This document shows, piece by piece, positions 1 to 11,017 of a stretch of 64,000 bases of DNA (position 1 is its first letter; every line of letters begins with the position of its first letter). Source of the stretch: Neoscytalidium dimidiatum (Eukaryota; Ascomycota; Dothideomycetes; Botryosphaeriales; Botryosphaeriaceae); NCBI GenBank assembly GCA_037367355.1, contig CM074697.1:2170001-2234000 (forward strand). The letters run 5' to 3'. Position numbers and translations under genes: made by a program. The notes below the pieces were generated by a model. The model was not told where the DNA came from and did no database searches. It was given only the letters and a program-made list of their open reading frames with translations.

Positions 1-137
1 GCTGCTCGGCCCCGCCAGGGACCAGGTACACGACCCCACGTTTCATCGCGCGTCTTTCTCACTCCACATCTCTCTCGACGCTTTTCGTCAGCTTCCCACA
101 CACGTCTTAAGTCTCGACACCCACCATTTCACCCACC

Positions 138-1232
138 ATGGCGGCTCAGACCAAGTACGTCCCGCTCTTCCCTACCAATTGCTCGTAAACAACACCACGC
201 CGTGTCCCACATCGACGAGAAGCAGAAATTCCGCTCTCTGGCTCACTCCGCCTAAAACCAACCTCACTGCTCACCCTCTTACCCGTCCATCCCCTCAATC
301 CCTCAGTGCACCCATTCTAACGCTAGCTCCCCGCGCCAAATAGATCTCGACCGCCCCCACCCGTCCGCGCCTGCCTCTTCGACATGGACGGCCTCCTCCT
401 CGACACCGAAGACCTCTACACCATCGTCACCAATCAGCTCCTGCACCGCTACGGCAGGCCCTCGCTGCCCTGGTCCATCAAGGCCCAGCTGCAAGGGCGG
501 CCGGGCCCCGAAGCCTCGCGCATCTTCCACGCCTGGGCGCAGCTGCCGATCGCGCAAGACGAGTACGCGGCCGAGCAGGCCCGCCTGCAGCGCGAGCTGT
601 TCCCCAGCGCGAAGCCGTTGCCCGGCGTGGAGCGGCTGCTGGACGACCTGGGACGCGGGACGGACGGCAGCGTGAAGGTCGCGCTCGCGACGAGCAGCCA
701 TGCGGCGAACTTCAGGCTCAAGACGGCGCACGTGGGCGCGCTGTTCGACGTCTTCCCCGAGGAGTGCCGCGTCTTGGGGGACGACGAGCGGATCGGGAAG
801 GGCAGGGGCAAGCCCGCGCCGGACATCTACCTGCTGGCGTTGCGGACGGTGAACGAGCGGTTGAGGAGGGAGGAAGGGGCGAGCGAGGAGGAGCTCATCC
901 GGCCGGAGGAGTGCTTGGTGTTCGAGGATAGCGTGCCGGGCGTCGAGGCGGGGCGGCGGGCGGGCATGCAGGTCGTGTGGGTTCCGCATCCCGGGTTGAG
1001 GGAGGAATATAGGGGGAGGGAGGAGGAGGTGCTGGCGGGGTTGACGGGCGAGCACAAGGAGGTGGAGGATGTGGGGGAGGCGTTGGCGGAGGGGAACGAG
1101 AGGGTGGTCGAGAGCGAGACGGGCGTGAAGAGGAGAGATGGGAAACCGGGGGAGATTGGAGACGGGTGGGACGTGCTGCTGGAGTCGTTGGAAAATTTCC
1201 CGTATGAGAGGTTTGGCATTAAGGTCGTTTGA
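138..1232 (+). CDS. HAD-superfamily hydrolase, HDHD1/GS1-like (pseudouridine-5'-phosphatase-like)
   Basis: Two exons, 138-154 and 344-1232; the 189-bp intron begins gtacgt and ends aaatag. Joined, they give 301 residues starting MAAQTKSRPPPPVRACLFDM. Starting at the internal ATG (384) would cut HAD motif I in half, so I place the start at 138. HAD motif I is FDMDGLLLDTED (about residues 18-29), where the first Asp is the nucleophile. Motif II is ATSS, the motif III Lys is in GRGKPAPDIY, and motif IV is FEDSVPGVEAGRRAGM with the acidic Mg ligands. An all-alpha cap lies between motifs I and II. Family members are soluble Mg-dependent phosphatases acting on small phosphorylated metabolites such as pseudouridine-5'-phosphate or sugar phosphates. 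The substrate here is inferred from family only. The Glu/Gly-rich tail looks fungal-specific. Confidence 0.88.
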
Positions 1233-2033
1233 TCGAAGGACCGTGGTCGGAGATCTTTGGGCTAAGAAGGGAATGCGAGAGAGATTATAGAGTAGAATCT
1301 GCATTGCCGGTATTGATTTTGCATGCCGAATGGCCTTGGGAGACAGCAGGTATATACTATTACTTGATACGATAAAGCATACATATTACAAAGCGCCCAT
1401 CACTCCGTCATCAGTGTTTGTCGACTTTTTCCTACTCGTAACTTTTATTACAAGTGGTATTGAAATATTTATAACTTCAGCAACTAACTTGAGCTAACTC
1501 TTCCCAGTCCCATTGTTGACATTGTCCACACTCACGTAGCTGAACTTAGTCAGCCTTTCTTGGAAAATGAGACCTTTATATGCACATTTCTTTATGGCAG
1601 TAATGTGAGGGTCCACGGACTCGGAGAGCGGGAAGGCATTATATCTTCGTCTAAGGAGGAACCAGACGCTTTCGACATCAAAAGAAAATCTCTTCACAAC
1701 AACAGGGCTTTTGCATCTGGAACTTGCGGTTGTCGAAAAGAAGACCAGCTAAAACACTTTTTGGGTCTCTCAAGTTCGTCTGAGTCTCTGCCCACAGTGG
1801 TCATTAATCGTCTTCAAAACATTGGTATTTTGTTGTGATTGAAGATACTTCATGCTCCAACCAGATTCTACCCCTTCTCCAAAAACGAATTCTGGTTGAA
1901 TCACGTATAATATTCAAGAGTTCTTCAGGAGGATAAATCTTAAATTTTCTGAACATATAGAGTTGCAAAGAGGATGAGTAATTAAAGCAGACTTTCACTA
2001 AGTTTGAAATGTGACCAGTCTTCAGTGAATATC
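1233..2033. other. Intergenic, no gene supported
   Basis: Contains the 3' flank of the HAD gene and the downstream side of the NACHT-ankyrin relic. Short open frames on both strands (for example 1804-2037 minus) have no recognisable domain and may be further decay of the relic. I see nothing else. Confidence 0.5.
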
Positions 2034-4309
2034 TCAACCAGTGGGTCCTGCTCCTGCCTCGACGAGGTACGAAACAATGTCACTCTCCTCATGAGCTTCA
2101 GCATACCATATTGGTGGTTTCCCGGACGAGTCTGGTGTTCTGACGTCTGCCCCGGCGCGGATCAGGGCGGCAAAGGTGCGATGAAACCCACCCCATGCAG
2201 CATAAAACATCGGACTCCTACCCCGATCGTCCCAGGAGTTCACGTCGGCCGTAACATCCAACAGGAGTCTGACTATCGAGGAATGACCCAGCGTCGCCGC
2301 CAGATGAAGAGGTGAGCTACCGTTTCTTAAGTGAACCATACAGTTGGCTCCTCTCCCTAGGAACTCTCGAACAACGTTTGTGTGGCCTCTTGAGATAGCG
2401 TAGATGAGTGGAGTCCACAAGCATCCTCGTTCGCGATGCGTTGACTCGCAATCCGAGCCAGCGCGCAAGAGTTCGGCTACCAGCGTCTCGGAGCCTATAC
2501 AAGCGGCGGTGGAAAGTGCCGTATGGCCCGAATAGTCTCTTACGCTAACGTTAGCACTGGCCTGGACTAACATCTCCACAGCAGCATCGTTCTTGTTTTG
2601 AACAGCATGATGGAGTGGCGATGACATGGATCCGTCTTGTGCATTGAAGTCGGCACCGACGTCGATAAAACCTTGCACTGCAGCGTCGTTTTGCTTCAGA
2701 TAGCGTAGTGAAGGGGAGAAGACATGGATAGGTCTCGCGAGTTTTTATCCGCATAATTTGCTAAAAGCAGCTCGACGAGACTTGTATCATCCAACAAACT
2801 TGCAACGTGTAATGCTGAACGACCTTGATAGTCTCTAGCATTGACATCAACGATGTCTTCTCGGACGAGATCAAGACAGATTTCTCCATGCCCTCCTGTA
2901 ACCGCGTATATAAGCAGTGCAAGTCAAATGTCTCCTTTTTCGTTTATCTCCAGTCTCCTGTTGTTGATTATCCACTGTACATGAGCTCTGATACCAGTGA
3001 AGCAGAGGAAGTAAATCAGACGGGCGCCGCTCTGCCCTTTTACGAGGGGCTCCACCAAATGATAGCAATCGAGGTCTTTTGGTCCCAGACAAAGAGCCTT
3101 ACTGTGCCTCATTTTTAGTCCTGCACGAGGTGGTCCCATCCGATGTAGAAAAAAACATCCAAATCTTCGGGGCTACATTTTTGTAGGGGCAGATAAATAA
3201 GTCTATGAGGTCCTCGTCATAATCAGCTCCACAGGAGGCACGCTCGGTGTCAACCATGACCAGGTGGTGAGCCCAGGACCGCCAGGCGTAATTGAGCAGA
3301 TGGAGTCCACGCTCAAACTCATAGTCTCTACCGTGAGTGTAGTGACCTTCGTCAGTATCTCCCGAGAAAAGGTGTCTGAGCGAAGATCCGTATTCCATAG
3401 TTTCTTCCATAAAGAGGTATCTTATACAAGATCTCGAGAGTTGATAGTGTCCTCGGAAGATTGCGGACGTGTTATCGTTCCTTTCAAGCTGTGCCAGCCC
3501 ACTTTCAACCAAGTAGTCTGGAACGGATGGATGAATAAATTCGACTCTCTCGCCGGCGACAACTTCGGCCAAGCCCTTTGAAAGGTCATTAGCAATGTAC
3601 CGCATGTCCTCGTGACTTGGGAACTCTTGATGTAGTTCAACTTCTATGATTGACTTTTCAGACTTGTGATGGTCCAATAATAGAGCACATCGCAGTTCAA
3701 GAAGTGATAGTAGGCGTCGTGAGAAAAGGATTCACTGAAAGAGTTTAATCGTCTGATCCCGGTCGTCCAGGTCGGACAGAAGGGTTGCATAGAGTTGATT
3801 CAGGCCATCAGGAGTCTGTCGGACGTTTTCCAAAACGAATCGAAAAGGCTTCCCTTTCAACTTCAATCGCTTGATATCGTCTACAACGATCGCAGCCCTT
3901 TGGAAGACACCTTTGGATCTGCTGACAATCTCCGCATGGATGCATTCCCTTTCAGATGAGCGTAGGTGGCCTACGATGCTCAGATGCCTTCTTGTTGGAG
4001 CAAAAACTCGTATGCACTTGTATTCGTTGGTGTTGTCTTCCTGAATGAGAGCGAAGGAGCTAAACTACCCAGCGGCGCTAGCGCCGCGCTAAGCGTACCT
4101 GCCATAACACTTCTTGCAAAGGCGGCAATGTCCTCTCGTTTTACGTGTTTTAAAGAAATGGAGTTTGCATCGTCAAAGGTAATGCTTGGATAGTGTCGGC
4201 AGGAGAAACACATCCTAAGGGCCGATGTTGGCTCTTGGAGAGAGTCTATCAAGCTTCTGAGGTCGCCCACAATCTCGAGAGCGTGAGCCTGATCAGCCTC
4301 GTCTGGCAA
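2034..4309 (-). pseudogene. NACHT-ankyrin (STAND/NLR-like) pseudogene, truncated and frameshifted
   Basis: Reading the minus strand from about 4309, a Walker B remnant (DEADQAHALEIV) is followed by CFSCRHYPSI, typical of fungal NACHT NTPases. Next comes a helical segment ending KLFQ, the post-NACHT region (FSRRLLSLLELRCALLLDHH), then about eight ankyrin repeats ending at 2034 (for example HTALSTAACIGSETLVAELL). The Walker A/P-loop and any effector domain are absent. Visible breaks: a frameshift near 3970; an in-frame TGA at 3732-3734 where relatives have Trp (KLFQ-W-ILFSRR); shifts between about 3100 and 2860; and a one-base loss near 2700 inside an ankyrin repeat (ALHYAI then KQNDAAVQGF). 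Such proteins act in allorecognition and programmed cell death. This copy cannot encode a full-length product. The composition is not RIP-like, so decay was by ordinary mutation. An alternative, a spliced gene with many introns, does not explain the stop at a conserved Trp. Confidence 0.82.
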
Positions 4310-4806
4310 AGAAGAGGAATGGTGTCAAGAGCCCGAAGGCCAAGGTTGGGTTTAGGAGATCAATTGCAAAGTTCAGCTGAACTGCAGCACGGAGGGTAAG
4401 ATATGATCAAGCTGCATGATTGTGGCCAGTAATAGGGTTGAAACAAATTGAATATCAGAAACCGCTTACGCCGATCACTCGACGCCTTTTCTGCCCCCAT
4501 GCTTCGAGGAGAGGTCGTTCCTGAGAGGTTTCATCGGGAAGACATGCGTTACATGATACGATAATTTGTGCATAAGATTTTGATACCCAGTGCTAGCACA
4601 TCCCCTTCGATGGTGCTCTGCGCTACTTTTGCTCACAGCCCAACTAGTTTAACGGTGGTGTATTCACATGCTTGGCCTATGTCTACGTCGGACGCCCAAT
4701 GTCGTATTTATTGACACGCTTTCCTTTTTCTTGGATGGATACGGCATGGTCGTAGTCGAGGGATGCATAATTACTCAGATGCACCCCTAAGCTGCCCGGC
4801 CGGCCC
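4310..4806. other. Intergenic / lost N-terminus of the NACHT gene
   Basis: The region where the P-loop and N-terminal domain of the NACHT gene would be expected. I cannot find a P-loop or a credible start here, only short fragments. Probably deleted or decayed. Confidence 0.4.
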
Positions 4807-5832
4807 TTACTTCATCTGCATTGAATATCCCCCCGTCTTCTCATCCTTCACAAATGCGAAATTATCCGTACTCAGCCCAAACGGCTTCAACAACCCATTT
4901 CCCAACGACTTTAGCTTCCCCATCATCTCTCCGATCTCTTTCTGCTTCGCCTCCTCCAGCCGGGCCGGCAGCTCCCTCAGCGCCGCATCGACCGCCTTCC
5001 GATCCAGCGCCGACAGGCCCGGCGTCGCGGCAACGGAACGGTAGTCCTCGTCAGCGCCCTGCAGATTTGCCCAGCCGCCGAGGCTGGCACGGGCCTTCGC
5101 GCGACGCAGCAGCGCTTTCGTCCGCAGCTTGCGGACATCGGCGAGCGAGTGTTCAAGGCGGTGCAGATGCGCGAGGCGCCGCGCCGTCTCCTCTTCCAGC
5201 TCGTTTGCACGCCCGCTCTCTGCCGCCGGCTTCCGATCGTCCTTGCCTTTCTCCGCCGCCGCCTCGTCTTCCTCGTCGCTGTCCTCCACCTCCTCTATGA
5301 CTCCGCTCTCGCCCGCACCCAGAGCCGCGCCCTTTCCCTTCGCGGTAGCCCCGCCCTCCCCACCCTTCTCTCCATCTCTCTTCTCCCCATCCTTCTTCCC
5401 CTTGTCGGAACCCACCGGGTCCACCCCGTCCAACCGCTCCAAACACCCTGTCGCCGCCTCCACCGCCTCCTTCCACTCTTCGAGCTTCAGGTGGCACGCG
5501 GCAATGTTTGCCCGCAGCACCGCGACCTCGTAGTCCAGGTAGTTCGGGCAGGAGGCCAGCGCGCGGTCGTACGCGGCGATGGCGTCGCTGTAGGCGCCGC
5601 GGGTGAAGAGCGCGTTGGCGTGCGTCTTTTGGTCGGTCGCAGAAGCGAGGAGGGACTGAGATGGATGGCGTTAGTGAGAGGTGATACTAGGTGGTGGGGA
5701 AGGGATGAGAGAGGGGGCGGGGCGTACGGCTTCTTCTGCTGGGCTGAAGACGGGGGTCTCGTCCGCTGCGGCGGCGGCGAGCTCGTCGGGGGTTGGAGCT
5801 GCGGCCGCCGTGTTCGGTGTGGTAGAGGCCAT
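4807..5832 (-). CDS. TTC1-like tetratricopeptide-repeat co-chaperone
   Basis: Two exons, 5832-5728 and 5655-4807; the 72-bp intron (5656-5727) is bounded by gtacgc and ctcag. Product 317 residues starting MASTTPNTAAAAPTPDEL. TPR units: QKTHANALFTRGAYSDAIAAYDRALASCP (written here only as residues about 40-68), a second around LRANIAACHLKLEEWKEAVE, and a third around KALLRRAKARASLGGW. A low-complexity acidic/Lys/Gly linker sits between the second and third. The C-terminal signature KSLGNGLLKPFGLSTDNF followed by TGGYSMQ is diagnostic of the TTC1 family. Family members are cytosolic Hsp70/Hsp90-associated adaptors. It lies 478 bp downstream of XAP5 on the same strand. The residue run above is shortened here: QKTHANALFTRGAYSD. 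Confidence 0.9.
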
Positions 5833-6310
5833 TATGCTGGCCGCAGCGATGCGGGGGATGGGTGCTAGAGTCTGTGTGTACGGATGACGCGTGGGAAGCT
5901 GCTTAACAGGCGTGCGGAGTGAACGCGGGGTGGTGGAAAAACCGAACGTATTGCCGGGCGGTGAAATCTCGGTTGCGTCATGCCAAGGAGCGAGGCGGAA
6001 TTATCCCTACCAGTGCGGATGCAATCCGCTGCCTCCTGTTTACACCCAATTATACTCCGCTCACCTCGGGTCTGTGGAGTGTAAGAGATTCTATGATGTA
6101 GCATTCTCTGGAGTTCTAGAATCTTGTTTAGTGCCGTGTATTATTCTTGATTTTGGGGCGTATCTAAAATTATATTACACTACGCTTGTTTCTCACTGCA
6201 ACGTCTTGCAGAGGATGGATCGAGCTCCCACGTCCGAAAGATGTGTCAATGACCTTTGCTTTCACCAGCTTCCTCTCAACAGCCAATGGTCATCGCCATG
6301 ACTTAAATTC
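5833..6310. promoter_or_regulatory. TTC1 promoter / XAP5 3' flank
   Basis: A 478-bp gap between two minus-strand genes that must hold the TTC1 promoter and the XAP5 terminator. No TATA-like or other named site can be called with confidence. Confidence 0.35.
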
Positions 6311-7643
6311 TCACGAAAAAAAGAAAGAATTTCCTTGAGCATCCTTCCGCACTCCTTTGCTATAATCTTTGTTCGGATCAAATTCCTCCCAAATGCTTGC
6401 TGGGAAAATATGTTTGTTTCGTTCATACCACCTCCGATCGACAACTTTAGTCAATGCAGGATCGTCGTTGTAGCCTTCAAGCGGGGCATCCTCCTCAGTA
6501 ACCTTATTGTCCTTCTTCTTCTCTTGTCGTTCCAGGGGATTGAATGTTGAAGGATCGATGTCGTCGACTTTCGAGGGAAGTGGCGTTGCGGACGTCGGTT
6601 GGGCGGAGTGTCCAAAAATAGGGCCGGCAAAGCCGATGGTCTTATTGACCATGAAGTAGTAGAAATCGTAATGCTGTCGCCATCAGTATTGATCCAGCTT
6701 GAAAATTTACTGCTGGAACTCACATGCGGAATGATGATCTCTCCACGAACCAACAGGAGATCATCTACACCCACACGAGCCCATTCTCTCCTACTCTTGT
6801 CACCACCCACACCAAGCTCCGCGCCGACTTTTCTCGCCTTATCCAGGAACAACCAGACGTGCTCGCCCTTCTTGATCTTGCACTTTCCTCCCGGAATATT
6901 CGTGCCATCGTAAAAGACAAACGGAATGACAAAGTCTGTCGCCTTAACCGCCTCCTGCATGATCAAGAACTCCTTCCGCAGCTGCTCCCGCTGCTGAGCC
7001 TCCCTCAGGAGCGCTGACTTGGTCATAACCTTCGGCTTGAACGCGACATTGCTATTCGCGCCGAGCTTCTTCTTCGGCACGACCACGCCATCTTTGTCCT
7101 TCTCCGTCGAGGCAGCAGCGGTAGTAGCACCACCATTCTCATCGGGCGTATCTGACCGCGGCGTCGCACCGGTCATCGACGTGCCACCGCCACCACCGCC
7201 GCCCGACTCGCCTCCGTCCTCGTCATAGTCGCCGTCTAACCCGCCGAACGACAGCTTCCCCTTCGCAACGCCCTTCTTCTGCTTCTTCTTCGCTGGTCGC
7301 GGCGTCGATCCTCTGTACTTTGACAATTAGCTCGTGCCCATGCATCCTTCCGACTCGCACCTGTATTCCCGTCAACTTACCCGTCACCAGGCGTGCTGGC
7401 GCCCGACGTCGACCCGCCCCGGCCGAGCGCCTGCTCCTGCCTCTCGCGGTCCTTGAGGTCGAGGGCCTCGGCGCGCCGCTTGCGGAAGTCGGACAGGTGC
7501 ACGAGGCCGACCGTCTGTGACTTGAGCAGGTCCTCGGCGGTCGAGGCCTGTGACGTGAAGCGCGAGGATGCGGTGTTGGCGGCGGCAGGGTTGGGCGTGT
7601 TGCTCCGCGACGGGTCTGTGGACGAGGGGTTGGAGCGGTCCAT
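6311..7643 (-). CDS. xap5: XAP5/FAM50-family nuclear protein
   Basis: Three exons: 7643-7381, 7312-6724 and 6673-6311, with introns of 68 bp (7313-7380) and 50 bp (6674-6723). Product 404 residues starting MDRSNPSSTDPSRSNTPNP. The N-terminal TVGLVHLSDFRKRRAEALD is the family's conserved start. A Lys-rich nuclear-localisation-type stretch (AKKKQKKGVAKGKLSFGG) follows, then a Gly/acidic linker. The C-terminal XAP5 domain includes FVFYDGTNIPGGKCKIKKGE, the splice-joined IIIPHHYDFYYFMVNKTIGF, and VVDRRWYERNKHIFPASIWE, which is close to the human FAM50A/B C-terminus. Family members are nuclear and linked to chromatin and mRNA processing; in fission yeast Xap5 represses aberrant transcription. It is divergent from the HEI10-like gene. 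Confidence 0.93.
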
Positions 7644-8130
7644 GATGTGGTGGTAGAAAGAGAACGGTCGCGGGGAGGGGACGGGTTGGAGAGGAGAGGA
7701 GAGGGAGGATGCGGGATGTAAAAGCGGCGGAGGCGGGAGTTTCGTAGGGCTGACCGGGCGCGAGGGCAGAGATCGGCGGCGGCACGGATGGGGCTTAGTG
7801 CTCGTGTCAGGCACGCACCTAAATCTGACTTCACTGCTCCTTCATCATTTCTCGAAGTCGCTCATGTCGAATTGAAGGATACGATTTGTGGTATTAAGAC
7901 AAGAGTCTGGATAGAAGAACCATGAAAATCTGATGACCGAGCGCAGAAATGGCCGTGCGCGGCCGGTACCGTCGGGCAGGCTGTCGGCGTGTTTGCCGGC
8001 TTCGCTCTTGCTCTCTCTGAAGGACCTCTTTCATTTCTCGCACACTGTGAATTTCAAACTCCTATATACTAAGGTCTTCCGCCTCTCCTACGCAAATACT
8101 TTGCTCTTGCATTTGTTTCTTCTCCCAGTC
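7644..8130. promoter_or_regulatory. Shared divergent promoter region, XAP5 / HEI10-like
   Basis: 487 bp separate the start codons of the two divergent genes. The half near XAP5 is purine/pyrimidine biased (agg/gagg runs on the plus strand at 7660-7720), as in many fungal housekeeping promoters. No specific operator is recognised. Confidence 0.5.
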
Positions 8131-9393
8131 ATGGATTTCACGCTTCGATGCAACTCACTGAAGTGCCGCACTCTGCTCAACGACAGGGCTGTGGTCACAA
8201 CATGCAGGTCAGCGCTCTGAGACATCATAGAAGGGAAGGACTTACGCGTTCCACAGCCATATATTCTGCATTGACTGTACCAATCAGCTTGGTCTCTCCA
8301 AGGCCGACAGCGCCATTCGAGTTTGCCCAGCCTGCGATACCCCGCTGGCGAACCCAGATGATGCAGTGGAAACCCGTCTTGACCCTACCGAGGACTACAA
8401 GACCAGCGTGCTAAGTGGCTTGAGCCCAACCATCATCATGGAATGTGCAGGGAGAGCTCTCGCTTTCTACAGCTACCAGACTACCCAGGAGATGTATGTC
8501 GCCTTCCCCAGAAAGGGGGTGTGGTGTGCTGATCTGCTGACAGTATGTACCAAGAGTACCTGGCAAAGAGCTTGACGGAGAAGTACACCGTGCTGAATGC
8601 TCAGATGGATAAGGTGGTACACGACGCCAATACTGAAATTGCAAACCTTCAAGACAAACTACGAAGTATGTTGCCGAAAAGTGTGGGGTGGTGATTATGC
8701 TGACTATTTCTAGCTGCACAACAAGAGCAGAAGAGGCTTGAAGATGAGATGCACAAGATGGCCGACGCGTACAAGGAGAAGTCGAAGACACAGGCACACC
8801 TTCATAAGGTCTACACCCAACTCAAGGCACAGGTGCTCGCCGGCCAAGTTGCTTCAGCGGCCTCGGACGATGCGGAGGCAACTCTGCAATCTGTTACAGG
8901 AGACCGCTTCATTGACAGGCTTACCACCGCTGGTGGAGGCTATCCGAGGAGAGCCCCTGCCCAGAATGCCCCCCGACTGGATAGCCGCAGGAGGAGCCAC
9001 GGGTCCATTGGGAGTGGTGACGGCTGGCCAGGCGTCCACGGTCATAACAGCCGCATTCTCAGCTCCAGTGAGTACCTCATTTTTTATTCAATCCTGATAG
9101 CTCACGCTTTCATAGACAGTATCCCTGTCAACGCGACTCCACAGCACCGCACCCGCCTCGGAGAATTGAATGGCCAAGTGTACTATCCTATGGGCGGCTC
9201 TGGTATTCCAAATATACCTGTTTCTCGTCAACCACTCGGTAACCTTACTCCCAATGCTTTCTCCGGTTCGGGCGTGAATGGATACGGACTGAGTGCAGGA
9301 GCGCGTGCGGGAAAGCAGGCTTATCCAACTGCGGGTCCAGATAGCGCCTGGGGAAATTGCGTGCCAGGGCATCGAGGTGCCGATGTACGTTAG
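8131..9393 (+). CDS. HEI10: HEI10/CCNB1IP1-like RING-finger E3 (meiotic crossover factor)
   Basis: Five exons: 8131-8207, 8257-8493, 8544-8665, 8714-9067 and 9116-9393, with introns of 48-50 bp. Product 355 residues. An N-terminal C3HC4 RING starts at the first residue block: C7-x4-C12, C25-x-H27, C30-x2-C33, C48-x2-C51, with SHIFCIDC at the centre. Then comes YQEYLAKSLTEKYTVLNAQM and a coiled coil with DANTEIANLQDKLR (about residues 100-190). The Gly/Ser/Pro-rich tail is poorly conserved. Zip3/HEI10 proteins are SUMO/ubiquitin ligases on the synaptonemal complex that concentrate at crossover sites. The fourth intron (9068-9115) is a multiple of three and has no stop, so retaining it would still give an open product. 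The last few codons are the least certain part. Confidence 0.88.
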
Positions 9394-10277
9394 AGTGGTG
9401 ATGGCGGCAAGGCACGATCGGGGCTCTGGTAGGTAACATCTCTCGCATGGCCAGCGCGAAGGTCCGTGGGCCCGAAATTCCATGCAATGATTTATTCATG
9501 CCAGCGTCATGAGCTCCCCGAGAGAGTAAGTGCACGGTAAACAGATATCGTAGTTGAGCTCGTGGACTGATAGGAGCGTCAGGGTGGAGAAGGCAATACT
9601 GGGCAGCGACATAGTCGGAATGAGGCATATAGAGTATTGGAGTCCTCGACTGCGCTTCAAAGCAGGAAAATGAAGCCTGCGTATGCTTAAGTGCTCTACG
9701 ACTCTTTATTCCGGGTCTCTATGCTTAAAAAGTTAAAGCAGTTACCTGGATGCGTCAAATGTGACATGTACGATCTGTACGACAGGTTCGATTGATCGCA
9801 GAGAGCTCATACATTGTGAAAGGATCGGTTTGAACTCAGGACTATCCATTCATGCTATTTGACATGGTGCTACCGCTCTGGAGAATTACTTTGCCAACTT
9901 TAATGCGGCTTCACGGCAGTGCACATTATTGCCTTGTCTGCCTCTGCACAAAACCAGCCACCCTCCTCGTCCGCGGCTCCACGCTCAGCATCACCACTAA
10001 AACATCATCACTGGAAGAGACATCAGCTGGAGGTGCACCATACCGTGCAGGCAAGGTGTCCGAAAAAAAAAAACCCCCCCACCAAGATGAATGCGCTAAC
10101 CAGTCCTGCAGACGCCGTGGCAGGATGCCGCCACCGGCTTCACCCGGACCTTCGGTCGCCATGTCTACTGCGCTGACTGGCACACTCCTACCATATCTTC
10201 CCACCGAAATGACATGGGTTCGTCGCTCGCATTATACTTAATCGAATTTTATTCACTTCAAATTAGATCCAACATTC
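9394..10277. other. Intergenic; 5' side of BTB-1
   Basis: No gene is supported. Near 10064-10081 a run of A is followed directly by a run of C, a likely slippage site. Pro/Ser/His-rich short frames at 9850-10240 may be the decayed N-terminal exon of BTB-1, but nothing in them is diagnostic. Confidence 0.4.
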
Positions 10278-10810
10278 AGAGGATTGGCGGCGAGACTATT
10301 AAGTTCTTGTCCGCGACGAGAAAAAGCCTTTTATCAACTACCGCCAGCTTATATGTTCTTTCTCACCTTTCTTTTTCTAAACCTGCAGTGGACATTGGCA
10401 GGAAAGCAATGGTATTGTCCAGTTTCCGGACGACAAATCCGAGGCATCAATCTCTACTTCAAATGGCTGCATTCAAGGAAGATGGAAACTTCTATCGAAG
10501 ACGGTGACCGCACGTACTGGCTCATAAAAGCTTATATTCTCGGAGACAAGCTTCTGAACATTTCTTTCAAGAATGATGTCATTGACACCTGGATCATCTG
10601 TCATCGCGAGGATGACGTACTGTTCGGGTGTATGCCGAAGGCATGTGTTACAGAAAAACAACCGAAGGGTCCCCTCTACTCGACTTCTCGTCGATATGTA
10701 TGCACATGGATTTGATTTAACCTGGTTCGAGGAAGGCAGTTTATCTTCATTCCTCCATACGGCGGACCACATTTCTCTTAGGGAGGTCATAGTAAAGCTC
10801 GTAGAGCTAA
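10278..10810 (+). pseudogene. BTB-domain gene, 5' part (BTB-1), decayed and split by a transposon
   Basis: Pieces in different frames match the intact BTB paralogue at 57.2 kb in order: ETIKFL, then DEKKPFINYRQLICSFSPFF, HWQESNGIVQFPDDKSEA, INLYFKWLHSRKME, then LIKAYILGDKLLNISFKNDV, then TRLLVDMYAHGFDLTWFEEG and LREVIVKLVEL. Shifts fall near 10310, 10444 and 10660, and a TAA follows SPFFF, so the gene was probably dead before or independently of the insertion. The last codons (GAG CTA at 10804-10809) abut the left LTR of element A. With the LTR removed, the frame continues in phase into 46026, where KCFDEIPLEDELPWNKDPCQ follows. BTB domains are dimerisation modules often used as Cullin-3 adaptors. 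No domain other than BTB is visible. Confidence 0.8.
10806..10810. repeat. Left target-site duplication of element A (gctaa)
   Basis: Five bases directly before the left LTR, gctaa. The partner after the right LTR is gctga (46021-46025). The one difference is G to A at a TpG, the RIP type of change. Confidence 0.8.
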
Positions 10811-11017
10811 TATTAAACTAAATAGTCGATAGGGTACTATATTAAGCAGTAATAATAAGTAGAATAAATAAATTAGCATACTAGTAAAAAACACCGAATA
10901 AGGGTAATTATATATATTTAGTATACGCTAATAAATAAGCGAAATTAGTAGCGGAATTAAATATAAAAGGAATATACTATAGTAATAAAACGACGACTAT
11001 AATACTAGTATTTAATA
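10811..11017 (-). repeat. LTR of element A (left; 3' LTR of the minus-strand copia)
   Basis: 207 bp, the same length as the right copy and alignable without gaps. The ends tattaaac and tttaata derive from tgttaaac and tttgaca, so the termini were originally TGT...ACA. In the last 60 bp it differs from the right copy at ten sites, every one a TpG or CpA changed to TpA on this side. Confidence 0.9.

Noticed and set aside
303..1304. Long minus-strand open frame of 333 codons opposite the HAD gene
   Set aside because: GC-rich shadow of the plus-strand gene; it has no domain and the plus frame carries all HAD motifs.
7223..7834. Overlapping Pro/Arg-rich frames over the 5' end of XAP5
   Set aside because: Low-complexity shadows of the XAP5 first exon and its GC-rich promoter.
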